In this document: piece by piece, positions 44,317 to 56,963 of the stretch | Position numbering within the stretch: position 1 is the stretch's first letter | How the letters are laid out: every line of letters starts with the position of its first letter | Assembly: GCF_000801105.2 (NCBI RefSeq) | Contig: NC_079514.1 | Location: 15,602,293-15,666,292 of the forward strand | DNA from: Raphanus sativus | Lineage: Eukaryota > Streptophyta > Magnoliopsida > Brassicales > Brassicaceae | DNA: 64,000 bases | Direction: 5' to 3' | Translations under genes and position numbers: made by a program | Notes under the pieces: model-generated | What the model saw: only the letters and a program-made list of their open reading frames with translations | Databases searched by the model: none | What the model was told of the DNA's origin: nothing

Positions 44317-46525
44317 TAAGACACATCAAAATTGCATAAATGAGAAAAATCAAAGTAAAATGTAAAGTTTGTTAGCCTGCCTTATACTTTATATAGCTTC
44401 ATTTAGTTAAAGAGGGAATATCCTTCGAGAGAGATAGAAGCTGGTGCATGTGGAATGAATGTTTTTGCACAGTGGGAGCCATAAATGGAGAGATTTAAGG
44501 AGCTATGGTGATCATTCAACTACCCCCATTCCATCTCCATATTTTATTTTTTACATTCCATTTTTAATGATAAATTTGGAAATTTATATATTGAATTGTT
44601 GAATTCTGCGGAAACCAAGATTTCCAAAAATATTATTTTGTTTATAATTCGGTGTATATTTTTTTCTTTTAAAAAAAAATTATCTGGAAGATGTCTAGGG
44701 GTTGCTGGGAAAATAGTCATGGGCTATATGTAGATCTGGTCAAATTTAAAGTCCATCTTAGGTGGAGTCTCCACCGTGGAGAAGAGAAGGGATCAACCCA
44801 CGAGCGTGTATTGGGCTCAATGTTGATTTTCTAAAATGCTACAAGCGCGAGTATTGCGCGTGGGGTTTTTTTTACCTAAACTGCTCTCAGCTTGTAAGCA
44901 ATGCTTAAAAAACAGATTTTTTTGCACGAGTTGCAATTTTTTTCTCTTTTTGAAAAAGGGCATTCTATTATTGGCGTAGAAGATTGTAACACGTGGAGAA
45001 ATGTTGGTTGTTGTTTTTGGATTTCGTTTTTGTGGGCTTCAGGTCGGTTTTGTGTTTAGTGGATAGTTTCTGGGCTTTGTGCGATTTATAAGTTTGCAGG
45101 CTTTGGTGTAATGAGTTTAACCTATAATTTTGGGTTTTAGGCCATTTTTTAAACAACAATTTGTGAAAAAAAAAAACTGCTTTGTTTAATAATTGTGCGT
45201 GTATGGAAAGTTTTGTGAGGATTAGTCTGAGTTTACAGCCAGCGATTTTTCAGAGTAAAAAAAACTGTTTTGGACACTTTTTTACCTATAACCGTGCATA
45301 TCCGGATAGAAAGTTTTGCAGGGATTATTAGTTTGGGTTTACCGCCTGAGTTCCTCAACGATTAAAAAAAAAGAAACTGCTTTGACCACCTTTCCACTTA
45401 TAACCGTGCGTGTCGGGATGGAAGATCTCGTGGAAATTAATCTGAATTTATCGGCTGGGATCCCATGATTAGTTAAAAAAAAAAACGGTCTCTTTGAGAC
45501 ACACGAAGATGGATGACGAACGCTTCCTAAAGAGTAAAGACATTTACGCACAAAGCATTTATAACTTCGACCATAACTCTTTATTTGCGAGTTGTTCTTT
45601 CTGCACCTAAAAAGATCAGTCCCACGTTTTATTTTGCTGGTGCAATTACGACAGGATAGAGATAATTTTGTCAATTTCTCAAATTAACGTTAAACGTCTT
45701 TGACAATTAGAGAAAGAAAAACTGTATCCAATGGTCAATTGTTTTTCAAATCTTTCTTCTACCTCTGTTCATGATTTCTAGATACTTCTTATGTTTTTCT
45801 CGATGTCAAATTACTTTGAACTCATATCTATAATCACAGACAAACATCAAGTAATCACTGCCACACTTTACTGAACTTAATCTAAAGAAAGAACTACATC
45901 GACCAAGCAGAAACAAACTGGGAGTAAAAGAAAGAATCAAATCAATATTGAGAATTTTATTCCTAAACAAGATTCACCTCACAAGATCGTAAGAACATGA
46001 TGGAAACCAATTAAAACCCTGTGAACAAAAGAATTCAATAAACCCCCCAAAAAAAGACACGATGGTATCTCTAACCAAACCAATGTACAAAACTTTCGAG
46101 GCAGCTTCTTCTCTCCTCCTGCCCGTCTCTACATATCTCCTAACAGCAAAGACTCTCACGTCTGCGTTTACACAATGTACAAAAACGCAAACGCTTCAAA
46201 TCACAAAAACACCAAAAGAAAACAATATCCAAACGCTGTCCTAATCTTTGCGCAGCAGCAGCAGTCAGGGATTGAACTAAACCTTCATTTTCTCTCCTGT
46301 TAGTTTCATCAGCTTTTCAATGTGTCAAAACGTATCAAACAATGTCGGTGGCTGTTAGTCCTTGGCCACCCTTCCTGGAGATAAATATACGATTTTGCAG
46401 CCCCTCCAGCTGCTTTCCCCTAAAACTATGGGCAGGCCAAGTCCCCAAGTCCACTCTGATTTTAAAGAATTAGAATTACAAGGAATGAACACCACTCTGC
46501 CGCCAATTAAATGAATAGTGTGTTT
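44317..46525. other. Spacer between the CACTA element and the O-fucosyltransferase gene
   Basis: No intact gene. Three degenerate tandem units lie at 45,174-45,480. A Cys-rich minus-strand frame (45,674-45,339) overlaps them and was not accepted. 46,100-46,525 is probably the 3' untranslated region of the gene to the right. Confidence 0.5.
45174..45480. repeat. Three degenerate tandem units of about 90-110 bp
   Basis: Each unit runs AAACTG[CT]TTTG..., ATAACCGTGCGTGT, GGA.G..TT.TG.GG.ATTA, TTTA.CG.C.G and ends in an A run. A fourth start is visible at about 45,481. Non-coding. Confidence 0.65.
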
Positions 46526-49321
46526 TCAGGACGTAGAAGGTGGCCTAGTATCTGGGGTCGTTGTTTTGTTCCTATGGGACATGCAGTCAGGGCAAGGGAA
46601 TGTGTAAATAGAGTCATTAGGTCGTTTTAGCTCAAACCCCTTTGAGTCACTATGAGACCTCATGTTTAGCATCTGACGTTTAAAACTCCGCCATCTGCCA
46701 GGAGAAAACACAGCAGAAAAAACAGCGTTTCAGCATGAAGGGAAAATAATGTAACAGAGTTTAACGTTTGCAGATGAAAGCAAACGCAAAAAAAGCTCAG
46801 AAGAGGTGAGTACCCAATGTTGGGATTGTCAAAGATGATTGCTAATTTTCGCTTGTCTGGTCTAATAGTTTTGGAATGTCCTCCAAACAAGTATCTTCGA
46901 TGACCCATGAGAAAGTGAGGGAAGTTTCCACCTTGTGTTGTCACAAATACCTCACTGTGGAGACAGACCGTGTAATCTATGGCAGCCATTCTGGAAGAGA
47001 AGTTCTAAACACAGTGTCATGTCAGAACTCAGAAAATAATTGACCACACAAATAGTACTTTGGAACAAACAGTGGGAAAAAAAGGCAGACCTTACATGGA
47101 GAAAGTTCCTCCTCTGAGGCAAGCATCTCCTTTGTTTGTAAATTCGGGAACATCTCTAGTAGTGGGGCCATTGTTCTATTCGCATTATATATCTGACCAG
47201 ATGCAAGGTATATATATGTGCTTTTGCTGAAACCCATTCCTCTGAGCATTAACCCCACCTGAAAGGTTTATAAGAAATGTATAAACCAAACAGGACAACT
47301 AACACCAGTGCTCACCCAACAGAACACGTCACATTATTGCTCACAAGGATTTGTGGAGCAATTCTAATGGGTGATTAACATTTGAAGATCCGAGAATGCT
47401 AAGAAGTGTCCAGAAACAAACAAAAACTGATAAGTACCTCTAAAGGAGTTAATGGGCATTTCCCATTTTGCCTGATAGCACCAGGTCGAATAACACGGCC
47501 TGGTTTTGTGAATTTTCCTTTCCATCCCCGTTCTCTTGCTGCAATCATATCTTGTTTTTCTTGGTTGCCACCATCAAATATACAACAGGAGAAAGCTACC
47601 ATGTCCTGAAACATGAATAAATAGCTTATTATATTTCTCATCTTAGACAAAAAAATCATTCAAAATTGTTATAGACATGATAAAGACCAGCGGGGATTCT
47701 TGAGAAGTCTCTCCTTTACATGGAACAAACCTCTTCAAAGCGCAGATGTACAGATACGTACTTTGTTCCGTGGTCTGCACTTTGCTCCTTCATTCTCTTC
47801 ACCAGCGTTTCTCCTAGGGTTAGAATGGGTTCTGAAAACCTCAGGGCTTCGTAATTCGCCAAACATCTAAGTCTCTGGACAGCTTTAGGAGCATCAAACG
47901 AAAGTCTATTTGCAAATGGTGAGATTCGTATAACCCTGTGCCATGTAAAGATAACAAATCTTCAATGAAAAGGGCTATACAGACCCAAAACATCTCTTCC
48001 ACTAAAAAGATGGTGGTTTACTGTCCTAGCATGTGAAACCATCTTCAAAAGAATAAACTGAAACTTACTTCTCCTCAAGTAGCTTGGGCAAGATGGAGTC
48101 CCGATAATATTGAATAGGTGACCAAGCTTTAACTCTGAAGTTGTAGACATTTGTCATGTTATAGTCAAATCGCTCCATTATATATTCAGGAATTGTGTCA
48201 ACCACCCGCACATCATTTGCTAAGGTACTGACAAAGAACTCTTCATCGTAGATGTCCCCAAATTTACTGAAAGAAAACTCTCTGTTTGAGAAGCAGTCTT
48301 ACAAAAGATCGGACAAACAAAGTTTTCAAAAGAAAGCATATTATAATATAACCTAGGATCTCTCCATATGCTGTGATAGTGAAAATTAGGAATCACTAGA
48401 GTTGCATTAAGATAGCCAGCGACAGCAACCGCATTGCATATCTGAGAATAACATGGTAGAGAAGAAGAAGAAGTCAACAACTTTTGACATTAACAAAGAT
48501 TCATAAACATGATTGAGCGAAATGCATTCATGAAAAAATCAACAAACCTACCGATGTCCTCTGCTGATTCAGTCCCCCGTTTGCCTCCACATATATGTAA
48601 CCGTTTGAGTCCGGCAAGGCTACATTTGAAAAAAAAAAACAGATTACGATCCAATGAACAGGCTAACTCTGACATTAAATAATTCAAAAACTACAAAAAA
48701 AAAAGAATCTACCTCCAGTGGACTTGTTAACGTACGGCTTCCACTCCCCACCTTTATACGAATGCTTCCAAATGGTTGATATCTGAGAGGTATACGATAG
48801 TAGTGGTTTATGACTCAAACCATCTAACACACGTGGCATAGCATTCATGATATTACGGTTCACCTAGGTTTCCTAATCGAACCTATAACTAAATGGTAAA
48901 CCTTTGTTCCACATCCAACGAAATCGTGAGGAAACATATAAATAAAACTAACCGCATCAGCCGAGGAGTTATCGGCGTCCATGTCAGGGCGGAGCTTGGC
49001 GTAAAGCTGGGGGCTTTTGTAGACGGATCCAGGGGGAGACCGATGCCTTATGATGGGGCCAACGTCGAACGAGACGGTGCCCATGTAAAGCAGCATACAC
49101 GAGATGTAGATCAGAGGAGCGAACAGGAAGACTCCCTGGCGCCGGAGGAGAACCGATACGACGAGCCACGAGAGGCGATGAGCGAGCGTCCGATTCGGCT
49201 GAACGGCGGCGGGAAATCGCCCCGAGGCTTTCGACCGTCGGTAACGAGGAGAACGGCGGGGGGACCCCGGAGGGGATGGTGTCGTGTGGCCGCTTCCCGG
49301 CAGCCGGTTCTTCGCGAGCAT
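46526..49321 (-). CDS. Golgi O-fucosyltransferase-family protein (At2g01480-like)
   Basis: Ten exons on the minus strand: 49,321-48,953, 48,782-48,713, 48,619-48,552, 48,441-48,353, 48,266-48,069, 47,935-47,731, 47,605-47,438, 47,258-47,091, 47,004-46,814 and 46,694-46,526. All junctions are GT-AG, and the phases close to 564 residues. A basic, Pro/Ser-rich cytosolic N-terminus precedes one membrane segment ([20 protein letters not shown], about residues 55-75): a type II Golgi topology. The GT65-like O-FucT domain has [57 protein letters not shown] and [20 protein letters not shown]. Family members transfer fucose (or a related sugar) to proteins or pectic glycans; the acceptor here is unknown. 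The match to At2g01480 rests on position, length and motifs. The start ATG at 49,321 gives [10 protein letters not shown]. Confidence 0.93.
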
Positions 49322-49692
49322 TTGGGTGGGGGGGGGGGAATCGACAGATCTCAATTAGAGCATTATGTGATAAGTCAGCTGATGCGGCGGTGAGAAGGTC
49401 GCGAATCGTAGAGATTCGGTGAATTTATGTACCTCACGGCGGAGGCTGCGGCGGAGCGCGGTTGCGGAATTTGAACTGAATCGCCGGAAGAGAGAGAGAG
49501 AGTCTGTGTGGACCGGACCTTTTTTTTTTTTCCTTCTCTTTTACGGTGGAGGCTTGATCACATGCGCACCCTTTCCTTTCTCTCTTCCTTTTTATTCTCC
49601 CCTTTAGATTTCAAATTTCTATTATTATTTATTATAAGCATTTTTCTTTATTTGGGATTTTTTTTTTTAAAAAATTATGTTTTTATATTAAA
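49322..49692 (-). promoter_or_regulatory. Leader and promoter of the O-fucosyltransferase gene
   Basis: Contains a G run opposite the start (49,328-49,338), GA-rich tracts (49,490-49,502 on plus) and AT-rich sequence further out. No clear TATA box. A non-autonomous element begins 370 bp upstream of the ATG. Confidence 0.45.
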
Positions 49693-51275
49693 GTCCTGTT
49701 CGTTTGGTTGCTGCCGGTTTCAGCATCAGCGTCAGCGTCGGCGTCGGTGTCAGCGGCTGCGTCAAATTCGTTTATCTGATGTTCCTTTGGTTGCCGCCGA
49801 CGCCGACACTGATTATTGTTCGTTTCGAAGACGCAGAAAATTGACGCAACCGCATGACGCAGACGCATGACGCTGTTTTGGGTTGTTCGTTTGATTGATA
49901 CTGCGACTATTTTCATTTATTCATATTTTATATTTAAAAATTTGTAAAATTGTATTTTAAATAAATAAAATGTAGTTTAAATATATTTACATCCATAAAA
50001 TATTATATTTAATTGGTAATAAATTTTGGTCAAATATTAAAATATAAAAATATTTGATGTCATAAATCATAAGCTAAATAAAAATAAAAATAATACATCA
50101 AAATATTACATTTAATTTTCAAAATTATCATTTCAAACAAATAAGGCAAATATGTTTCAAAAAAATAAACTAATCCCACTGATCATTTATAAATATTTAT
50201 AAATTATTTATAAAATTTTATAAACTCAACTCTACTTCTACGTACTATAATTTTTAAACAATAATCGCCAAATTATAAATTTAAATATTAAAATATTTTT
50301 AACTAACTGTATTTTGAAAATTAGTATTTACTTTTTTTATTTCAAACAACTTCTCATAGAACTTCAGTTAAACATCAAATAATATAATACATTTTTGCCA
50401 AAAATACCACATTTAAAATTGATAATATGAAATATATTATATTATTCCAACTACAGTTGTTTTCATTTTTTTAACATTGGATGCATCATCATATAATTTT
50501 TATTTATATTACAAATGATGATAAATTATAACATAAATGATATTAATAGATAAAACTTTCTCCATAACACTAAATAGTTTTGCTTATGATGGACATGCTC
50601 TACATAGCATACGACGCCAACGAATAGCTCTACTGGCTACATTTTAAAACACTCGTATAAGTTTGCATCATGTAATCTGTTATAAAAATTTATAAACTCA
50701 ACTCTACTTCTACGTATTATTTATAACTTATAAATGATTGTGTTCTTTGGAGACATTCATAACTGTATACAATTTCTAGAATATTACATCTTTCAAACAT
50801 TAAATTTATCGCTGATGAATACATTCATCAACATGATCTGTAATAAAAATCTAAAACACAGAAAAACTCATATACACAGACACATCAACATGCAGAGATG
50901 GAAAGAGTCTCACCTGGGTTTGACATCGAGAGAGAGAGCTGTGGAGATGGTGTGAGAGACGAGACGAAGCTTGAAGAAGAGAAAGCTCAAAGGAGAAGAG
51001 AAGAGAGCGGCATCGATGGAGAAGAAGAAGCGTCAATAGATTTATGTGATGGCAAATTTTTTGTAAATATTAAATTAGGTTAGAGGTAAAATTGTAATTG
51101 CAGTAAAATAGACGCGGATTTACGTCGCGGACGCCGGATTTTATGGCGTCAGACGCAGGCCTGCTGCGTTCGGCCGCAGACGCAGACGCCGGTATCCGCG
51201 TCAATGAAACGAACAAGCGTCTAAAGAAAACATTGACGCAGCCGCAGGTACATGCGGCGACCAAACGAACAGCGC
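49693..51275. mobile_element. Non-autonomous element with CTGTTCGTTTGG inverted ends
   Basis: The left edge GTCCTGTTCGTTTGGTTGCT matches the inverted right edge GCGCTGTTCGTTTGGTCGCC. Both ends are followed inward by GACGC / GCGTC repeats (49,715-49,870 and 51,110-51,250), which contrast with a very AT-rich middle. No transposase was found. The ends fit a PIF/Harbinger-like or hAT-like family; no clean target duplication is visible. Confidence 0.65.
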
Positions 51276-52759
51276 TTAAATATTCTGGATGAACAAGCTT
51301 TTATAAGCTAAATTCCATTATTTTAAGACATTCTAAAAAGTATTTTATTTTTGTACTAAAGTAAATTCATTCAGTTTTTAGGATGTTGTGAGGTGTGTTT
51401 CTTTGTTCTATTTTTGATTGTTCGCATAAGAAATGGAAAAAACATCCAACAAGAAATCTCTTCTTGTCATGTTCTGGATTATGGACAACATTATGCATGT
51501 TCTACATACAATCAACGTTTTCTCTATCTATATTTGTGGATTCCTTTCAAGAAAAAGTAAAACTACGAATATCCAAAATAACATGCATGGTCCTTTTCTT
51601 TTGTATATTTGTTTTTTATCTAGGATTGGGCAAATAAATAGAACCAAAAAATCCGAACCGAATTTGATCCTATAATATTGAATCTGAACTGATCTGAATC
51701 CGACATAAATACCGAATGAATGTTTTATGGTGTTTCAGGTTATGAGTATTATCCAAACCAAACCCGAACCTAAATGAATATCTAATAGAACTCGAAATAT
51801 TCAAAACCCCAAAATGATCTTGTACCAAATATGATCTCAATTTTTAATATGTATCCAAGATACACTAAGATATATTAAACATCTAAAATTACATTAAGGT
51901 TCATGGTTCTATTACGTGAAGATTTGATGGTTGAAGGTGGTGGTTGAAACCTAGTTTTAGATTTTGAATTTGTTTTCACTGAACAATGTTTTCTCGTTCC
52001 ATGAGAATTTATTTTCGTTTTATACTTTCATTTATTTGGTTTTGTTTTTTTTCTAACGCTTATGTAATATTGTAAAAAACTCAAGTAAGATTTGTACATA
52101 GCCAAAAGCCAACCAAAACACATGTAAAGATAACAAAAATTGCAGAAAATCAATATACCAGGTAGGTACCATGTACAAGCAAACTCCATGGAGTCAAAGA
52201 GAAGGCCTCAGTAACATAAAGTGAGGATCTATAGATGGTTAGCTATCGAAACATTCAGTGACTTTTAGAAGAGCGTATAAATTTACCAACAACAATATAC
52301 ATATATATGAAATTAGGTTGAAGAACACACTATATTTTGAAAATATTGTGGGTGCATGTGCACCCCCTCTCTCCTTACTGGCTTCGCCCCTGATCACACG
52401 ATGAAGTGACAACTCCAAGCAGCATAACCAAAGTAACAAAAATAGGTTGACACATCATGTCGAACAAGTTCACACTATGCAAGAATGAGACCAAAAAGGT
52501 ACCACGGAAAATATAACCCCGAAAAAGCTTGACCAACCAAAAAAGTGGAATAGAACTAGAATGCGAGCCAGACAACCAAACAGTCGTCAACTATGACCCC
52601 CAACCAACCAACGCTAGTCCAAAAGCAGAAGAGATCGGTCATCAATGGTGGAGTGGCATGCGGGATCTGTAATAGCTAGCCCACAGATAAGATCTATGAA
52701 AACCTTCATGGAAACAAGCAATTTCTAAATCAAAACAAAGCTGAAGACGAGAATCCTCT

Positions 52760-52832
52760 TCGGTACGAGTTGTATATAATGTTGTACCTAAGTAAATAAC
52801 AAGTTACATTCTCAGATTTCTCTTGTCTTTCA
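52760..52832 (+). repeat. Truncated 5' LTR
   Basis: Runs from CGGTACGAGTTGTATATAA (with one T before it) to ...TTGTCTTTCA, matching the last part of the 3' LTR except for a short gap. About 100 bp of the LTR start is missing, replaced by unrelated sequence. Confidence 0.85.
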
Positions 52833-52893
52833 TGGTATCAGAGCCACCAAAATTCTGAGTGTTTTTTATTGACGAGAGAATAAGAAGAAGAAG

Positions 52894-53959
52894 ATGGGAG
52901 ATGGAAAAACAGTGGTGAGTTCGTCGGGAGTTCCAGGCGAAGGTACCATGTCACCATACTACCTTGCTCCTGCGGACAATCCCGGTACGGCGATCACTCC
53001 GGTTGTCTTGACTGGAGAAAACTATGCCGAGTGGGCATCGGAACTCGAGAATGCGCTGCGTGCCAAGCGTAAGATCGGTTTCATTAATGGAAGCTTGAAG
53101 TTACCTGATGAGATGGAGAAGCCTGTGGAGGCTGAGATGTGGAGAACGTCTAATTCTATGGTGGTTGGGTGGATTCGTACGTCGATCTCTCCTGTGATTA
53201 GGTCGACTGTCCCTTTTTCACCCGACGCGTGCAAGATGTGGATAGAACTCAAGAAACGCTTCTTGGTGGGAAGTGCAGTTCGTGTGCATCAGCTCAAGTC
53301 AGAGCTAGCGTCTTGCAAGCAAGAAGGATCGACGGTGATGGAGTATTTTGGGAGATTGTCTCAGAAGTGGGAAGAGTTATTAAACTGCAAGCCGATCCCG
53401 ACGTGTACGTGTAAGGCGGCAGAAGTGTATGCGAAGACTATGAAGAAGAAAAGGTTCATCAATTCCTCATGGGTTGGATGAGTCGAGGTTCGGGAACGTT
53501 TGCACAAACATTATTGGGATGGAGACGTTGCTGGATCTGAACTCTGTATATCAGAGAGTGGTGAGAGAAGAGAAGCGTATAGGAGCCTCTCGTGTGGAGA
53601 CAAAAGATGCTCCTGTGGGCTTTGCTGCTAAAGCGGTATCAAGAGATGGAGAAGACGGTACTGCAGAGGTAGCATCTAGAGATCGTGCGGTGGTGTGTAG
53701 CAACTGCGGCAGGACTGGTCATGAGAAGAAAGAGTGTTGGCAGCTGATAGGTTTTCCAGAGTGGTATACTGAACGAAACCAGTCAGGTGGAAGAGGTGGA
53801 AGAGGAAGTAGAGGACGTGGTCGTATGAATTCGTCACAAACTAATGCGGTGCAAACTCGTGGTGATTCTTCTCAGGGATCGTCCGGTAACCAGAGTTCAC
53901 CTATTCCACAGCTCACTGCCGAACAATGGGCGTCGTTGACGTCACTTATCGAGAGATAG
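52894..53959 (+). pseudogene. copia gag, frameshifted
   Basis: The first frame (52,894-53,481) has the gag N-terminus with the LTGENYAEWASELENALRAK motif and HQLKSELASCKQEGSTVMEY. Near 53,440-53,475 two small indels move the frame, after which it continues DESRFGNV and reaches a zinc knuckle CSNCGRTGHEKKEC (CX2CX4HX4C) and a Gly/Arg-rich stretch. An in-frame TAG at 53,957 separates gag from the protease. Confidence 0.88.
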
Positions 53960-55771
53960 AAAGCTGCTCCTATTCCAGATCGTCTAAACGGTACGGTACA
54001 AACGGGAGAAGTGATTATTGATACTGGAGCATCGCATCACATGACAGGGAATATCACACTGCTTGTTGATGTCCATAGTGTAATCCCTTGTCCCGTCAGC
54101 TTTGCGGATGGGAGTAATGTGAAGCTCTATGACATGGAGAAGCGTATAGGAGCTACTCCTATAACAGACTATGTTACTGATGAATATTTTTCAGAGCGTC
54201 ATCAGGCTTTTCTCGCGGCTGTGAGCGTCGGGGTGATACCAAAGAATTATAAAGAAGCATTTGTAGATGAAAGGTGGAGGAATGCGGTCAAAGGAGAGGT
54301 TACAGCTCTCGAACTGAACCGAACGTTTGATGTGGTAGATTTGCCGAAAGGAAAGAAACCAATCAACTGCAAGTGGGTCTTTACAATCAAATATAATGCA
54401 GATGGGACGATAGAGAGGTACAAAGCTAGACTCGTATGTTGTGGCAATAATCAGGTTGAAGGTGTTGACTACGACGAGACTTTTGCGCCGGTGGCAAAGA
54501 TGGATACAGTGAGAATCCTCTTGGAAGTAGCTGTAGCGAAGAACTGGGAAGTCCACCAGATGGATGTAAGTAATGCCTTTCTACATGGAGAGTTGGAGGA
54601 AGAGGTGTATATGAGAATGCCTCCAGGATTCCAATCAGATGATCCAAGAAAAGTGTGTCGCTTGAGAAAATCATTGTACGGACTGAAACAGGCTCCGCGT
54701 TGTTGGTTTGAGAAACTGACGAAGGCACTGAAGGAGTTTGGGTTCGTGCAGTCATATGAGGACTACTCATTATTCAGTTTCGTGAAGGATGGTAAAAGCA
54801 TTCGAGTTCTCATCTATGTAGATGATCTGATAGTGGCTGGTAGCGACCTTGAGATGATTAACAGGTTCAAACGGTATTTGAGTAAATGCTTTCTCATGAA
54901 AGATCTTGGCAGAGCTAAATACTTTCTGGGTATAGAGATAGCTAGAGGACCAATGGGAATGTTTCTTTCGCAAAGAAAGTATGCGTTAGATATCGTGAAG
55001 GAAGTAGGGATGATGGGAAGCAAGCCGGTGTCTACTCCAATGGAAGTCAATCACAAGCTGCTAGCTGATAAAGGTCCGTTGCTTGAAGATCTTGGGCGGT
55101 TTCGAAGAATAGTAGGATGACTTGTGTACTTGACTATCACTCGTCCGGATTTGAACTATTCAGTTCACGTATTGTCTCAAGTGATGCATCAGCCGAGAGA
55201 GGCGCACTGGGAAGCTGCGATGCGAGTATTAAAGTATCTGAAAGGGAGTCCAGGACAGGGCATAATGCTAAAGTCCAACAGCGACTTGAGAGTGCGCGCA
55301 TTTTGTGATTCAGACTGGAACTCTTGTCCACGCACTAGACGATCGATCTCAGCATATATGGTGATGTTGGGAAACTCTCCTGTCGCGTGGCGAACGAAGA
55401 AGCAAGACACAGTATCACATTCATCGGCTGAGGCTGAGTATCGAGCCATGTCAGAGGCGTTGAAGGAGTTGAAGTGGTTAAAGAGGCTACTAGCTGACAT
55501 GGGAGTAAAGCATGAGGGACCGATGGATTTGTGGTGTGATAGTAAGTCAGCTATCTACATTGCGGCAAATCCAGTCTTCCACGAGCGGACTAAACATATT
55601 GAGTCTGATTGCCACAGCGTAAGGGATGCGGTAAAGGCTAAGCTCATCGCGACTCGGCATGTTAGGACGCACGAACAGCTTGCAGATATCTTGACAAAAG
55701 CATTGGGGAGTGCTGCATTTCATTACTTGCTGTCCAAGTTCAGAGTGTATAATCTACATGCTCCGACTTGA
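53960..55771 (+). pseudogene. copia pol without integrase
   Basis: The protease motif IDTGASHHMTG (about 54,013) is followed almost at once (junction about 54,125-54,140) by the start of the reverse transcriptase region, so the whole integrase is deleted in frame. RT blocks include WVFTIKYNADGTIERYKARL, MDVSNAFLHGELEEEVYMRM, SLYGLKQAPRCWF and the catalytic LIYVDDLIVAG. A TGA at 55,118 interrupts the frame, which otherwise continues LVYLTITRPDLNYSVHVLSQ and the RNase H block HSSAEAEYRAMSEALKEL, ending at 55,771. Confidence 0.92.
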
Positions 55772-55778
55772 GGGGGAG

Positions 55779-55955
55779 TGTTAAGATACTAGAAGTATCT
55801 AGAAGTATATAAGTTAGTTTGAGAATATTCTGTTGTTGAGATAGATTACGATATGTCCAAGTAGATTTGAGTCTATCTCGGTACGAGTTGTATATAACGT
55901 TGTACGTAAACCTAAGTGAATAACAAGTTACATTCTCAGATTTCTCTTGTCTTTC
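55779..55955 (+). repeat. 3' LTR of the copia element
   Basis: 177 bp from TGTTAAGATACTAG to TTGTCTTTCA, directly after the purine-rich tract. The short length is within the range of small plant copia LTRs. Confidence 0.88.
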
Positions 55956-56107
55956 ATACTAACTCCGACCTGAACCCGATAGAACCCGGACTAGTCCCAA
56001 ACCAAACTTTTATATTACCCAAATGTGGCTGATTTTGATAAACCTAAAAAATCAAAATCCAATTGGATAAAACCAAAACCCGTTTGGGACCGCGAATGCC
56101 CAAACCT

Positions 56108-56508
56108 AATTTTGTCTAAGCATGCGAGCACAATCATGTTACAAATATTAATTATTAAATTTACAAGATTGATATTTTTACATAATTAATATTTTATTTC
56201 TTAGTTTTACTATTATATGATTAAAATATTTTCTGATAATAATATATGCAGGAATTATCTTTTTAAAATAACTTTTTGGACAATTAATATAGTAATTCAT
56301 AAACAATTATCTCATAAAATCACTCTAATTTCTAGAATGAGAGTTCAAATGTAAAAATCAATTTCAAAATAACATTACTAGAATTGACAAAAAGAAAACT
56401 TACTTAATTATTCTTTATACGTTATTTATTTCTTAGTTTAGTTTTCTTTGATAAAAAAATATTTTTGGATATATGTAAGAATTATATTTTGTAAATAATT
56501 ATGTTTTT

Positions 56509-56544
<36 letters not shown>

Positions 56545-56688
56545 TCTCAATAATAATCTAATAAAAATTAATTATTTATTATTCATTAAAGATGTCATTT
56601 ATATGTTTTAGAATTCAGTGTCAATATCACATACAAAATCATCTATATCTTCTCGTATTGTTAATAAGTATACATTCAGAACCTATAA
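56108..56688. other. AT-rich spacer
   Basis: No gene. It has an (AT)n run at about 56,514-56,540 and ends with TAA (56,686-56,688), the next element's target duplication. Confidence 0.5.
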
Positions 56689-56963
56689 GAGCACCCCCAT
56701 TGAAGGTTTATGGGGAGAGTTCACACAGAAATCAAGAAAAAAATAATAATTCAATCACATGAACTCCTATCTCCTAAAGCTCTCTCGGCTGAACCCCTCT
56801 CTCCTAAATTTCATCACTGTAGCGCGGACCCCACGTGTCGTGGCGGCCCGCGGTTGGTCTAGTTTTTTTTTTTCTTAAAATAATTAAAAAGAAAAAGAAA
56901 AAATTTAATAATAAAAAATTGAAAAGATGAACCCCAAGAGGGGGTTCATTGATGGAGGTGCTC
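56689..56963. mobile_element. Tourist-like MITE, TAA duplication
   Basis: Starts GAGCACCCCCATTGAAGG and ends CATTGATGGAGGTGCTC, with TAA on each side. Subterminal GAACCCC and GGGGTTC motifs recur inside. It is a 275-bp non-coding element of the PIF/Harbinger type. Confidence 0.85.

Larger units (their letters stand above)
52760..55955 (+). mobile_element. Ty1/copia retrotransposon, integrase deleted, decayed
   Basis: Order: 73-bp remnant of the 5' LTR (52,760-52,832), primer-binding site TGGTATCAGAGCC at 52,833, gag, protease, reverse transcriptase, RNase H, purine tract GAGGGGGAG and a 177-bp 3' LTR (55,779-55,955, TG...CA). The 5' LTR copy matches the end of the 3' LTR closely. The integrase is missing and the frame has several breaks, so this copy cannot move by itself. 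Confidence 0.93.
51622..56107. mobile_element. Degenerate outer element carrying a nested copia
   Basis: The left edge AGGATTGGGCAAATAAATAG and the inverted right edge AGGTTTGGGCATTCGCGGTC are similar, and both flank CCGAA-rich sequence like that at 1,813-2,150. The copia element lies inside. A fragment ending CTTCGCCCCTG at 52,383-52,393 looks like the end of an unrelated hAT element. The outer boundaries are tentative. Confidence 0.4.

Noticed and set aside
45339..45674. Cys-containing minus-strand frame reminiscent of a zinc-binding domain
   Set aside because: It lies over degenerate tandem repeats, lacks a convincing motif spacing and has no flanking exons.
52331..52395. hAT element
   Set aside because: Only one end-like sequence (CTTCGCCCCTG) is visible; no partner end or 8-bp duplication was found.
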